This document shows, piece by piece, positions 48,301 through 60,227 of a stretch of DNA of 64,000 bases. Origin of the DNA: Monilinia fructicola. Lineage: Eukaryota; Ascomycota; Leotiomycetes; Helotiales; Sclerotiniaceae. Below the pieces are notes generated by a model. It did no database searches. It saw nothing but the letters and a program-made list of their open reading frames with translations, and had not been told where the DNA came from. Numbering within the stretch: the stretch's first letter is position 1; the number at the start of each line of letters is the position of its first letter. Both the position numbers and the translations under genes were made by a program. The stretch lies in assembly GCA_008692225.1 (NCBI GenBank), contig VICG01000011.1:806001-870000 (forward strand), given 5' to 3'.

Positions 48301-50154
48301 AAGCCGCCAAGGCTGGTAAAATCGATGATCCCAAATCTTCGGAAGACATCTCTCGTATCCTCAAAAAGAGGGGCCAGAAGATGTTTGAACAATCTGGAAA
48401 TCAGAAGAAACTCGAAGAGTTGGATATCGACTCAGTTCTCGAGAATGCTGAAGAGCACAAGACTGAAGTACCAGAAGGCATGGTTGCAGATGGTGGTGAA
48501 GACTTCCTGAAAAGTTTCGAATATACTGATGTCAAGATCGACTTGGAATGGGACGACATTATTCCAAAAGACCAGTTGGAGGGAATCAAAGCTGAGGAGG
48601 AAAAACGAGCCCATGAAGAATACCTCGCTAAGGTGGTCGAAGAGAATGCTCCACGCAAGGCCGCCATGAAAAACACGGCCGAGGTTGAGCGAGAGCAACG
48701 CCTTGCAAAGAAGCGTGAGCGTGACCAGGCCAAGCAAGAGGAGCTTGAGGAAAAGAGGGAGGCTCAAGCAAACCGTTTAGATCCTAAGCGCCCTCTTAAT
48801 GAAAAGGAGGTGAGAAATCTGATGAAAGCTTATCTTCGATACGGCTCAATGGAAGATCGTGGCGAAGAACTTGTGAAAGAAGCGCGGCTTGTGGGTCGTG
48901 ATGAGGATTTGATGAAAGCCACTCTGAAAGCCCTCACTGAAGAAAGTAGCAGACGCCTCAAAGAAGAGAACGAAAGAGTTGACGCACTGGAACGTGCAGC
49001 CAATAAGCCATTGACCAAAAAGGACAGAAAAGCAGTATTGTTTGATTACTCTGGAGTAAAGAGAGTCAATGCTGAGACTATCATGGAACGTCCGGGAGAA
49101 ATGAGAATGCTAAGGACTGTTCTCGCAAACTGTCCCGACTTCAAGACCTTTCGCGTCCCTGACGCATCCAAAGGTGCCCACTACTCGTGTGAATGGGGTG
49201 CCAAAGAAGATGGAATGCTTCTCGTCGGTATTCATAGGCACGGCTATGGTGCCTGGACTCAGATCAGAGACGATACGGATTTGGGACTTGGAGACAAGTT
49301 GTTCCTTGAAGAGCATCGAGTAGATAAGAAAGAAGAAAGGAGTAAGGCAGATGAAAAAGTCGCCAAGGCTCCTGGGGCCGTCCATTTGGTCAGGCGAGCG
49401 GATTATCTTCTCTCTGTCTTGAAAGCTAAGTATTCTGACAATCAAGCTGCCAAGCGTGCCGTGGAGAACCATCATCGAAACAACAAGAAACACGAGAGAA
49501 ACGGATCCAGAAGATCCGAACCAAGAGGATCCGTTTCTGCTTCTCCTGCTCCACCGATCAAGAAAGCATCTCGACCATTCGATCAGAACAGTCGTGATCG
49601 TGAACGAGAGAGAGAACGAGAGAGAGCCCGTGGTCACAGTCTTAATAACTCTCGTGATTCTCGTCGGGAGAGTGGAGAACATGGTTCTTCAACCCCTGGT
49701 TTGAAAAGGAAGTATAGCGACGGTGACGATGAGAAACATGCAGAACGTCGTCCTAAATTCCGTAAATCCGACAATGGTGAACCAGACCAGAATGACATGC
49801 TCCGCAAACTCTTCAAACCAATAAGGGAAAACCTTCGACGTCTCCAAGCTGGAACCGCTAAGAACATTTCAAACAAAAAGAAGCGTGCTGGGATTTTGAA
49901 AGAGGAGCTGTATAATACTGGAGGCTTTATTGACTCTATTACTACGCCTCGGAAGGACGGATCTGTTGATGAAAAACTCAAGGATAGTCTTTGGTGAGTT
50001 TTCCTCCTTTCCAATCTTCAAACGGCCGCATTTACTAATGCTCTTCAGGGAATACGTAGTTGTAAACTACTGGCCTAATCCAGGACAATCTGTGCACGCA
50101 GTGAGAACCATGTATAGCAAAGTCAGACAGGCAGAGTTAGAATCTGGAAATTGA
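45337..50154 (+). CDS. CHD1: CHD1 chromatin remodeller
   Basis: Five exons: 45337-45738, 45800-45826 (27 nt), 45900-45987, 46042-49993 and 50049-50154, giving 1524 residues with no frame break. The acidic, Ser-rich N-terminus is followed by tandem chromodomains near residues 265-330 (FDYYIKWQGKSHCHATWE) and 362-410 (EYFIKWKGLYYESCTWE). The Snf2 ATPase follows: Walker A DEMGLGKT near 475, box II DEAH near 583, GTPVQN near 614 and QAMARAHRIGQ near 866. A SANT-SLIDE DNA-binding region lies near 1222 (WGAKEDGMLLVGIHRHGYGAW), and a helical C-terminal domain starts near 1425 (LRKLFKPIRENLRRL). CHD1 spaces nucleosomes behind elongating RNA polymerase II. The start at 45337 is the likely one; the in-frame ATG at 45361 (MSNGHDES) is an alternative. 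Confidence 0.97.
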
Positions 50155-52900
50155 TATTAAATGTTGCGAAGAAATTTTGGCGTTTAGATGGGAGATGATC
50201 ATGTTTTACACTGCTCAAATCACGGCATGGGCTGGCGTTCTGTCGAGCGGATCATGGGGGGGTGGGTTTCATGGTGGATGGAGTTGCTAATTCTCATTGC
50301 ATGGGAGGGAGACGGTGGGAAACCATTGTGCGAAATGCACCGGCGTTTTGTAAGAGTGAATCCAGCAGCTTACCCCAGGTGCTCAAATTGATCTACGACA
50401 CGACACGAGAATATGTACAGACCTGGAGAGTGACGATAGGCGTCAAGTGCCTTTGGCTTCATAAGAACAACATAGAGCTACCTAACTAGTTTAACGTATA
50501 TTGGTATAATTACATTGTTTTCATGAATAGGAAGTTCGTTTGTGGTGAAATGTGAACAGTTTATGATATGCTCCGGGCTTGGCATTGGTAATACTCAAGG
50601 ATGAATCATCATCTCAAAGTATAAGTAGGTGTCTACTCATCATCCACAGAATCGACGTGATAGACTTGGTACTTCGACTCCTCGTGAAAGATCGAATGCT
50701 GTGGTCGGTTGCATTCAGGTGAAGCATAAAAGAACCACGTGCCAGTTATCAGACGCGTCATGTGATCCGGACATGCATATGTTTACGAAAAGTCATCTTC
50801 TCTTATGGTCCAAATACCTATCTACAAGTAGGTAGGTATCCAATTGATTGATATACCACGATTATGCTGAAAGATTGGCTAGCTAAGCCCAACTCACGCT
50901 AATCCCCGCAAATGTAATTTCTCCACGTACGCACGGTCGGATTCGAGACGAGAATCCCACTTATCCGCCTTTCGCTTCAGCACTTCCTTCATCTAGACAA
51001 AACCTAATATTCACAACAACCAAGAATCTTCCAGCCTCACATTTATCCATGTAGTCATTTATATATATACATACATCATCGAACGATATTCGATACTTTA
51101 GTGCAACGATACTATACATCAAGTTGTACTGTAACCTTCTGAAGCTGGTGTTCATGCTGCGTTACATGTCGCGTATGGTACGAAAAAAAGAACTTGGTGA
51201 TGCATGAGGCGAGGGAGAATGGGGTCCTGGCATGATTCAAGCGAGTTGTCACGGTTCAAAAACGCCACAACGGACACTCACTGCAGTTGGTTTTTGCGAG
51301 CATTGTTGGGGAATGTGAGTGACCAATGACAAAGGGGGCGAAGGGTGGTGAAAGACGAAACAGGGAAGTGGATGGACTCACTATGACTAATGGGGCATGT
51401 AATGTTCGACTTATCCGTAATGTGATACAAGTACTGGGTGAGATGTTCGAAGGGCAGTAGTTGACTGGTCACAACAAACCCCAAAAGGCTTCATTTGTGA
51501 ACGCTATCCCAAGTATTCCTTCCAACCACGCTTTTGTAAGTCTATATCTCGTGCCAATCTGGGGCTGTTGGAGCCTAAATGGTCAAGTGACAGTTGTGCA
51601 AATATTTCCGAACGAAAGGATTTTTTTACAACTCACAACTAGAAGGCTAGGGGTTGATGACGGGCTGAGTGTTGTACAATCGTTTTGTCGCGGGTATTGG
51701 CCACTCACATTACCTCGCCGTACTTGTGCTTCATTATGCTCAATTTGAGCTGGAAGAACATGAAAAATGCCAAACAATTACAGTAATAGGACCGGTCTTC
51801 GGTAAATTGACCGACAGCAAACATGCTTAATGATTTAGAGGCTTACAGATTTCCAGCCTTCTGCCAGCCCACATACGCAAGTGCGCTTTGAGTTACTGGA
51901 CTGGAATGGGGCATGAGTTCCTGGCTTACTCGCCTAGGGATTACGGATACAAATCTGCATGGTAAATTAAAAGCTATTGACGGTAAATTGAGGTTAAATT
52001 GGGAATGGCTGAAGGATAAGCTTTCCTACTACAAGCTTGGAAATGTGCCAGACAAGACTCTTGACCTCGAGATTCCTATTGTCAAGTTGATGAATAGCTA
52101 CTTGTCTCCATGTCTAAAGTCGGATTTTTTCCCCCTTTGCGCTTATCAAAACCTTGACCGTGCTCATGTTGGATCTATGGTCCCATAACCCTTTATTCAC
52201 CCTTTAATACTCATCAATACCCTTACTTCTTGGGGATCTGTCCTACAATTCGGTCCGACCTGCTAATTTTGCAAGGGATGAAGCAGAAGACTACCCTGGT
52301 ATATTGCATGGCTTATGTGTGACACCACTTCTCCCCATGTCCCCCGCATGTTTCTCAACCCCAACTAGTCGATCTTCCCCACGAGGGCAAGACCTCCGCG
52401 TTCTAAGGTAATGGCTGGTCTGGAGTCCCCGACTTTTCAAAACGGTTTAACACATAACACAGATGGTATTTTGAGAGTTGAGCTGCAACCATCATGTATA
52501 CCCCCGGTTACTCGGCAACATTGTATGAGGGATAGACCGATGGCCAAAGAAGTTTCCTGGGAAAAGATATGGAGTACAGAGCGCGTGCTCATTCTCCTCG
52601 GAAAATTAGTCGCAGCCTCGCAGGGGTAGCTATTTCGTGGTTCCTTTTTCGACGGCTCGATGGATATCTGATTCATTTCATGCATGTTTAATGGTTAGAG
52701 AAGGGCCGGTTGGAAGTACCAACTTTAGCAGTGGGCAAGTTTCATTTGTTATGTGCATACATAAAGTCTGGAGAAACCCCGGGGATTTTGCGATCAGTTC
52801 TCTTGAGCTCTGTTGATCACACCAAGCCTGCAGCTTTCAATCTTCAAACAGGCAGACAGTAACAACTTTCTAAATTACTTGAGCAGCAATAGTCTTAATC
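50155..52900. other. intergenic, about 2.75 kb
   Basis: No gene that I can support. A 91-codon ORF at 51913-52188 has a plausible protein look (SSWLTRLGITDTNLHGKLKA) but no recognisable family or splice partners. The promoter of the hexose transporter lies at the right end. Confidence 0.55.
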
Positions 52901-55202
52901 ATGCCTGGAGGAGCAGTTGTTCATGGGACGACTGATACGTCTCGTGTAGGTATTTCTCCATTTGACTGTCATTATTACCGCTTTGGACGCTCTTCAAGTT
53001 TTCAAGGCCTCTAGGTCTCTATCTCGATGGCAACACGTCCATTTTCTTACATCTATCTGCCACACATCTTCCTACATAACAATGCTAATCAGAGAACTTA
53101 ATAGATCGAGGCGCCAGTGACTGCGAAGGCATATTTCATGTGAGTTCCTCATACCAATCACGATTCTTTTGAGCTCAGGAACCATGGCTGACATTCCAAC
53201 AGGTGTGCCTTTGCAGCATTCGGTGGTATTTTCTTCGGATATGACACAGGTTGGATGTCTGGGTATGTTATTTTGATACCTTCATAAATTTTACCCATTT
53301 GCTGATGATTTCAAGTGTCTTGGCTATGCCCTATTTCATCACTCAATATACGGGTTTACCAAAGCCACCTGCCGATGCGCCCAAATCAACTTTGGATGCA
53401 TTCGCCATATCTGCTAGTAATCAATCTTTGACAACTTCAATCCTTTCTTGTGGTACTTTCTTTGGGGCTCTCATCGCTGGTGATGTTGCGGATTATATTG
53501 GACGTCGTATGACTATTATCACTGGCTGTGCAGTCTTCTGTGTTGGATGTATCATGGAGACCGCGTCCACTGGTCTTGGTCTTATGGTTGCAGGTCGTCT
53601 AATTGCTGGTGCTGGTGTTGGATTCATTTCTGCTATCAGTGAGTCTTAATGAGCATCATCTCTCTTGGTCTCGACTTGTCTAACCAGTCATTACAGTCAT
53701 CTTGTACATGTCAGAAATTGCTCCTAAAAAGGTCCGAGGTGCCCTTGTCTCAGGATATCAATTCTGTATAACCATCGGAATCTTACTTGCCAATTGTGTT
53801 GTGTATGCTACACAAGAGCGGAACGACACTGGCTCGTATCGAATCCCGATTGCAGTTCAATTTCTATGGGCTGTCATCCTAGCGGCTGGGTTGTTTATCC
53901 TTCCCGAATCACCCCGGTACTATGTCAAGAAAGGCCGTCTTGAAGATGCTGCGAAAGCTCTAGCCAACGTTCGCGGTCAGCCCATCGAGTCTGAATTCAT
54001 TCAGGTAAGTACAATTGAAATTTTGATCCGAGATATTCTCCTCACATGAAAATAGGATGAACTTGCGGAGATTATTGCAAACCATGAATACGAACTCTCC
54101 GTTGTACCACAAACATCTTATATTTCTCAATGGACTAACTGCTTCAAAGGTTTGTGACGCTGGGTTGTCCAAAATCTTCATCTTGTACTTACACACACGC
54201 AGGATCTTTCTTTGATGGTTCAAGTAACGTCCGAAGAACTTTCCTCGGTATCATGCTGCAATGCATGCAGCAATTTACTGGTATTGTAAGCGATATACGT
54301 TTTTTATATCTTCACTCCTCGATGCTGTATCCTTTCGCCCACTGGAAAAGTTCACGAGAGCAATTCTAACCGTGAACCTGCAGAATTTCATATTCTATTT
54401 CGGAAACGTCTTCTTCAAGTCTCTTGGAACGATCAAGAACCCCTTTTTGATCTCTCTTGTTACTTCATTGGTTAATATGTTAACGACTCCTCTTGCATTC
54501 TGGACTGTCGAGCGTTTTCGGTCGTCGTACCATCCTTCTTATTGGGGCTTCCTGCATGATTACCTTCCAATTTATCGTTGGGATCGTTGGTGTCACCGCA
54601 GGTCAAGAAAGCAAGCATAACACGTCCGCTGTCTCGGCTATGATTGCTTGTAAGCGCTTACTCTTTCCACATCCAACCCCTGAAAAAGTTTCACCATATG
54701 ATCTCAATGAATGCTAACGATGAACAAAAGTTATCTGTCTCAACATTGCCGCATTCGCCACAACCTGGGGCCCGGCCGCCTGGGTCGTCGTCGGCGAGAT
54801 CTTCCCCCTTCCAATTCGTTCCCGTGGAGTCGGTCTATCCACCGCATCTAATTGGTTCTGGAACTGCATCATTTGGTGTCATCACCCCCTACCTCGTCGG
54901 AACTCAAAAAAGGCGACGCGAATCTAGGCGCTAAAGTATTCTTCATGTGGGGTTCACTTTGCGCACTGAGTTTGGCATTCGCCTACTTTTTTGTCCCAGA
55001 GACGAAAGGCTTGAGTTTGGAACAGGTCGATAGAATGTTGGAAGAGACAAACCCGAGGACTAGTGCTAAATGGGTGCCGCATAGTACGTTTGCAGCCGAG
55101 ATGGGTCTAGCGGGCGATGAGAAGGTGGAGCATATTAATGTGGAGAAGGGGAATGGAAGTGATGGGGCTGCGGCTACCGAGGTGCATAAGGCGGTTGTTT
55201 GA
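52901..55202 (+). CDS. MFS hexose transporter, three frame breaks
   Basis: Nine exons: 52901-52945, 53105-53139, 53203-53262, 53316-53638, 53697-54004, 54056-54149, 54203-54285, 54384-54649 and 54731-55202, about 560 residues. Hexose-transporter signatures are present in order: FFGYDTGWMSGVLAM in helix 1, DYIGRR, SEIAPKKVRGALVSGYQ, LPESPRYYVKKG, LQCMQQFTGINFIFYFG, VERFGRR, AAWVVVGEIFPLPIRSRGVG and VPETKGLSLEQVDRML. It is probably a plasma-membrane glucose or hexose uptake carrier. The C-terminal tail is too short for an Snf3/Rgt2-type sensor. Three runs have one base too many: four T at 54515-54518, three T at 54872-54874 and six A at 54906-54911. All six introns upstream of them are in good phase. 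Confidence 0.86.
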
Positions 55203-56129
55203 GTTGCTAGGGGTTTGGGGGGCAGCGTAAGGTTGAGAATCTGGCATACGCTTCCATGAATGGCGCCAGGATAATTTGGAGATGGATTGGGTAGGATTAG
55301 TGGATTTTCTTGGGTAAAGGGTCGGTGGACATGGGGTCCAAGGATTGGACTGAATACAGTACTACTTGTTAGAGTAGGGGGATGTATCGGCTGTTTTGCG
55401 AGGAGAGTTGAACTATACCCAATAATTGTTCTGCTTCTTTGATTTTTGGTCGGTTGCTTGTTTCGTTGTGTGTTGGGCGACTGGTAGATTGGTATCATGG
55501 CCAGGATGTCTACACGAAGACAATCACTACAATAAATACTTCTTGATATTGGTGTTGATGATATATCTTGCTTTTTTGTTCTTTGTAAAATAGTTTTGGG
55601 TATAACGTATGTATGTATGTATGTATGTATATCTCTCATCCCAACCAGCACCCGCCAATCATCTCCACACACCACCACAAACTTCCTCCACCACAACACC
55701 CAGACTTACATCCTGCACCATCCAAACCCAAACCCACGCCCCCCCCCCCCCCCCCCCCCCCACACACACCACACAAATCGAAGCCCATCCCGCGCCAACA
55801 CAACATCCAACCCCCACCAGCAACCCATCATCGGTGTCCACCACGAGAGGGATGCGAGCAGCAGCGCGATACCGGTCTGTCGATGTGACGCAAAAGTCTG
55901 AGCTGCGATCCGAAGCGGTGGTTCGTGCTGCGGGTTAGGTTGGGTTGGGTTAGGTTAGGCTGCGTGTGGGTGTTTGTGTTTTTGTGTTTGTGTGCACGCG
56001 GTGAGGATCGGGGGGTTGCGGGGCTGCGTCGCTGCTGGTAGATTGGTGGCGTTGGCTGCGAGTTGGGTATTTTGGGGTTATGGTGTTAGTGTGTTGAGTG
56101 TGGGGGGAGGGGTAGCGAAGGGTGGAATC

Positions 56130-56160
<31 letters not shown>

Positions 56161-58229
56161 CATCATCGATATCCCACTCTGCAAGATTGTACTTCCGATT
56201 TGGGGGCGAGGAGGGGGCTGCGTCTGTGTTTTCATTGGGTTGGAGGGGAGGGAGGATGTGGTTTGTTGGAAATCAGGAAAAAGTTTACTGTTTATAATTT
56301 CTCTTTTTCTTGTCTTTTCTTGTCTTGTCTTGTCCTGTCTTATTTCAAACAAACAAACAAACAAGCAAGCAAGCAAGCGAATCAATCAATCAATCACCTG
56401 CCTCAAAATATCGCCCCATCTTCCATCCTTCCATTCATTACCGTTCTCCTCAACCCACGGGGAGTCTTTTCGTATACATATATATATGTATATAAATATC
56501 TACGCCAACACCAACACCAACACCGCTTTTCCTCCAAAGAGCGCCGCCTACAATCACCAGGTCCTTATTTGTAATAAAGGAGTATGGGTGACTTGACCAA
56601 CAAACCGTAAATACAGATGGGGGATTTACTTGCTTACTTGCTTACTTGCTAGCTCATCTCCATCAGTCTTCCTGCATATATATCCATCCATCCAACCCCC
56701 AACAAGAAACAAGCATCACCAAGCATGCAACATCCAAAGAAAGAACATGATTCCCTCCCTCCCTCCAAATCCACACGGCCGGAAGACTGCAGAGGGAGGA
56801 TGGATAGATGAATAGATAGATAGATAAATAAATACAGCACACAAGCAAGCGAGTACCAGAAAAGTTTAGCCATCGCCCGCCATCGCCCGCGCCAGCACAG
56901 GAGGAGCCCTAGGGAGCTAGCAGCGCCAGGGCACGATGAAGGGGCTTTATCCTCGGCGGTGAAAGCTCGACATCCAGCCAACCCTGCAATGTGAAAATAC
57001 CCCAAGCTCACATCCAGACGACGGGGCGCTCCATCGAGTTGGCTAGTGGTGCTTATACCGCGTGTTCCCTGTGTTGCGAACACGTAAGGGTTCGTTGTAA
57101 GGGAGTCTTGTTCTTGTTGTCCTTTCGGGCGTTGCTGCTATGGCGATTCGCTAGCTGGCTATCTACCTATACTGTACTGTATTGTACTGTATTGTACTGT
57201 ATTATACTGTATTACACTACTATACTACCATCAAGGCCGGGAAATTCTGCAGTCCAGATCATGACGTTTGTAACTATGTGATCTTTCGAGACATCGAGAC
57301 ATCGGGAGCTGTTGTTTTCGAGAGGATTCTTCTATGAGCCTTGTGCCATGTGCCATGTGCCATGAGCCATGAGCCATGAGCCACAATATTTCTTGATCTT
57401 TCCACAGAGATAGCTAGCTAGCTAGCTGCGAAGAAAGATTAGATTTTTGAGAGAGAGAGTACAGGGTGTGCTTGATTGATGTTGAGGAGGGGAAACAGGG
57501 GGGGGTGCTGATTTGGATATTTCAAATACTGCCGAGAGGTAAAGTGTGTTGTTGGTGTTGTTCATGGTTTGTTCTCAATATGGTGAAGTATGTATGGATA
57601 CTTGCTTGGCCTTGTATTATGTATGGACGTTCACGCTATAAAGTACCATGATTCTTATTCCCCCTTCTCTCTTCTCCCTTTGATTCCTGCCATCCACACA
57701 TCTACCTCCAAGTGTTCCCATCCATCCATCCATCCGGCTCTCATTTTTTCATACACCCAAATCCCTCAAGTACTCCGTCGATTGCATTCCATGCATTGCA
57801 ATCCACCAACCGATAAACCATCATCCTCTCATCTATCAAGAAAAGAAGACAAAGAAACCAAAGCGCCACCATTTATTCGGTAGCACGAATATTTAACCCA
57901 GAAATCAAATGTGAAGTTACGGGAGTGATCTGTAACTTATGCGCATACATGCCATGCTTATACACGTGAACCATCCGTGCATATATTTGATTGTGAAACG
58001 AAAGACGCCATGTATAATGTGATTTGGTACCATATAATGTCATAACATTTCGTATGATCATGTATGGAAGAACGCCAAAGACTCCAAAACAAGCGGTTTC
58101 TAATAGGAAGATTGTAAGCCGTCTATTACAAAATGTGAGTCTTTTGTAGCGGATGAGTAATGTAACAAAAAAAAGGTCTTATGTACAAGTGAGGAAACAT
58201 TAGAGAGGGTTGGATAGAGGTACATCAAT
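55203..58229. other. intergenic, about 3 kb, repeat-rich
   Basis: It holds (TATG)n near 55606-55630, a 20-C run at about 55740-55760, (CAT)n near 56129-56166, (AAAC/AAGC)n near 56347-56380, (TACTGTATTG)n near 57170-57222 and (CATC)n near 57717-57733. Apparent ORFs follow the repeats. No gene supported. Confidence 0.65.
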
Positions 58230-60227
58230 TTAATGATGAATCAAGGTGCCCATATTGTTGGGGATTGAAGTAGGAGTGATCGTTGCTCTGCGATCAAAAC
58301 TTATACTAGTTGTTGGACTTCCAGAAGAATTCGGCGTTTCAGGAATACTATGAGTATCAGATAGTGGTGAGGATTCAAGTCTCTTAGGAGTAGTTTCTTG
58401 ACCAAGATTAGACGGTGGCGAGACCCTCGTAGGAGAAGTAGCTTTTTGACGAGCAGTAGGTAACGGGATTGCTACGATAGGTACTGCGGGTACCATGGGC
58501 TTGAGATTCGGGAACAATGCGGCAGGAGTAGTCGAAATCAAGAACGGGTTCTCCAACTTTGCCGGTTCGATTACTTCCGGCTTCGATGGCAATTTCTTCC
58601 TTGCCTTTTCCTTCGTCGCATTCTTGACTTCCTCGGCACCCGATGATTTGGTGGTAGGCATAGAGAGCTTCAGATTTTCTCCAGGCAAAAGTTGCTTCTT
58701 CGATTTCGAATTCACCCCTTGGTTTTGGTGGTGCCCTCGGTTTCTTGACCTTCGCGTCTGCAGGCGCCTTCCTCTTGGCTGGTTTTTGAGCAGCTACCTT
58801 CTCTCCTGAACCCTTGGGTTTAGTAATTGCCTTTAACTTCGAGAAAGCGTTTGTAGGTGTTGGTGATAGCACTCGTGGACTAGCTCCAGGTGTGGGGAAT
58901 GCATCCGCAGCTGCAGTGTTGTGCGCGCTGGCGTGACGAGCACTTTATCGATTTCCCGTTTCTTGCCCGCTTCAGCTTCGTTCGTAATGACACTGTATTG
59001 ACCGAGATCCTTATCATCCCACTTTGGTAGACCGGCGTGGCGAGCAACCTCATCACACTCCCCTCGTACAATCAAGTCCCAGCAATCTTTAAAGTCAGGT
59101 CCACCAGGTTCCCCATCGAGATTGATCCAGGCAGTAAAGCCGTTTTTGCGATCTCGAGTTGTGCTGCACATTTCCTTGACGAGACGGCGAATCCCTGGTA
59201 TTTTTGAGACTCGTTCCAACAACAATCACTGCATCTGCGACTTTCTTCAAATCCGCTGCGCTAACTGCCCCAATGGCTTCCTCATCTGGATTGTATTCGT
59301 TATATAACACCATTCTAGGTCGCATCCGGCCAATGCCGTGTCTTCGCGAACCCGCAGCCGTTCTAACTGCATCGATTTCCACGCAATTATCGCAATCTGG
59401 CGCCTCTGGACCTTCAAAAAGAGAAGCATCAAAATCTTGCAAATGCCCACATTTTGAGCAGACCATCTTGGCTAGCCCACCATGAAGTTGAATCGTCTTG
59501 GGCCATGGTCCTTTACTATTCAATGGAACCTTGGTGGCCAGTGGCTCTAAAGAGGTATCAATCCCATCCACATTCTGGCTGTAAAGTCGCAACAACCTGC
59601 CTTCTTCTGCGAGAGTCGCCAACATATGGTGGAAGGGGTGTGGGTTTCGCGTTTTTCGTCAAATGAGATAGCTCGCGCACCATGGAATGGAACGAGGTGG
59701 TTGAAGAATCATCTTTGTACACCGACGCGTCAAAAAGTTCCTTTCCCGAGGATTTTAATTTATGTTGCGTTCGAAGGCTGGAGAACAAGCCAGTTGAGGA
59801 ACGAAAATCAGGTACTGCCGTATCATTAGCAAGGATTGGCGTGGGAAACGCGAGCTGACCTACTTCCAGCGGAAACCGAAATACCAGCACCAGCCACGAC
59901 CACAATCTTCCGCTTGCCTCGCAGCACGGAGACTAAACGCTTCATTTGGGCATCTTGCTGTGCGATTTGTTCTTTTGAGCCTTCCCCAAAATTGCGCAAG
60001 TCGAGATACTCGGTTGTTCTGGGTTTTGGTTGCGTCACCTTACGCCGTTTGGCAGGCGGAGGACCGTCGCAATCCGGAGCATCGCCTGCTTCAGATGGCA
60101 CTCTCGTATCTGGAACACTACTACATGGTGGAGAAGGGTAATCGGCAGCTGGCGAAGGTGATGGCGGTTGTGATATGGTGCCCAGACTGGAGAGAGGTGA
60201 CGAAAGCGGCGATGAGCTGTTCATCAT
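58230..60227 (-). CDS. Hst3/Hst4-type sirtuin deacetylase, four frame breaks
   Basis: Two minus-strand exons (60227-59864 and 59814-58230) give about 648 residues after repair. After a Ser/Pro-rich N-terminus comes the NAD-binding core: VVVAGAGISVSAGIPDFRSS (split by the intron), SQNVDGIDTSLEPL, the catalytic His in IQLHGGLAKMVCSKCG, a Cys4 zinc ribbon (CSKC...CDNC) and VVGTSLKIPG. The core features resemble class I Hst3/Hst4, which remove acetyl from histone H3 Lys56. The C-terminal 200 residues are Lys/Pro/Ser-rich and probably disordered. Frame changes are needed at the CCCC-type run 59635-59638, five T at 59201-59205, the GG at 58930-58931 (one base short) and CCCC at 58715-58718. The placement in the Hst3/4 subgroup is recalled resemblance. 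Confidence 0.84.

Noticed and set aside
51913..52188. 91-codon ORF with a plausible protein composition
   Set aside because: No recognised family, no splice partners and a late start context; kept only as a note in the intergenic entry.
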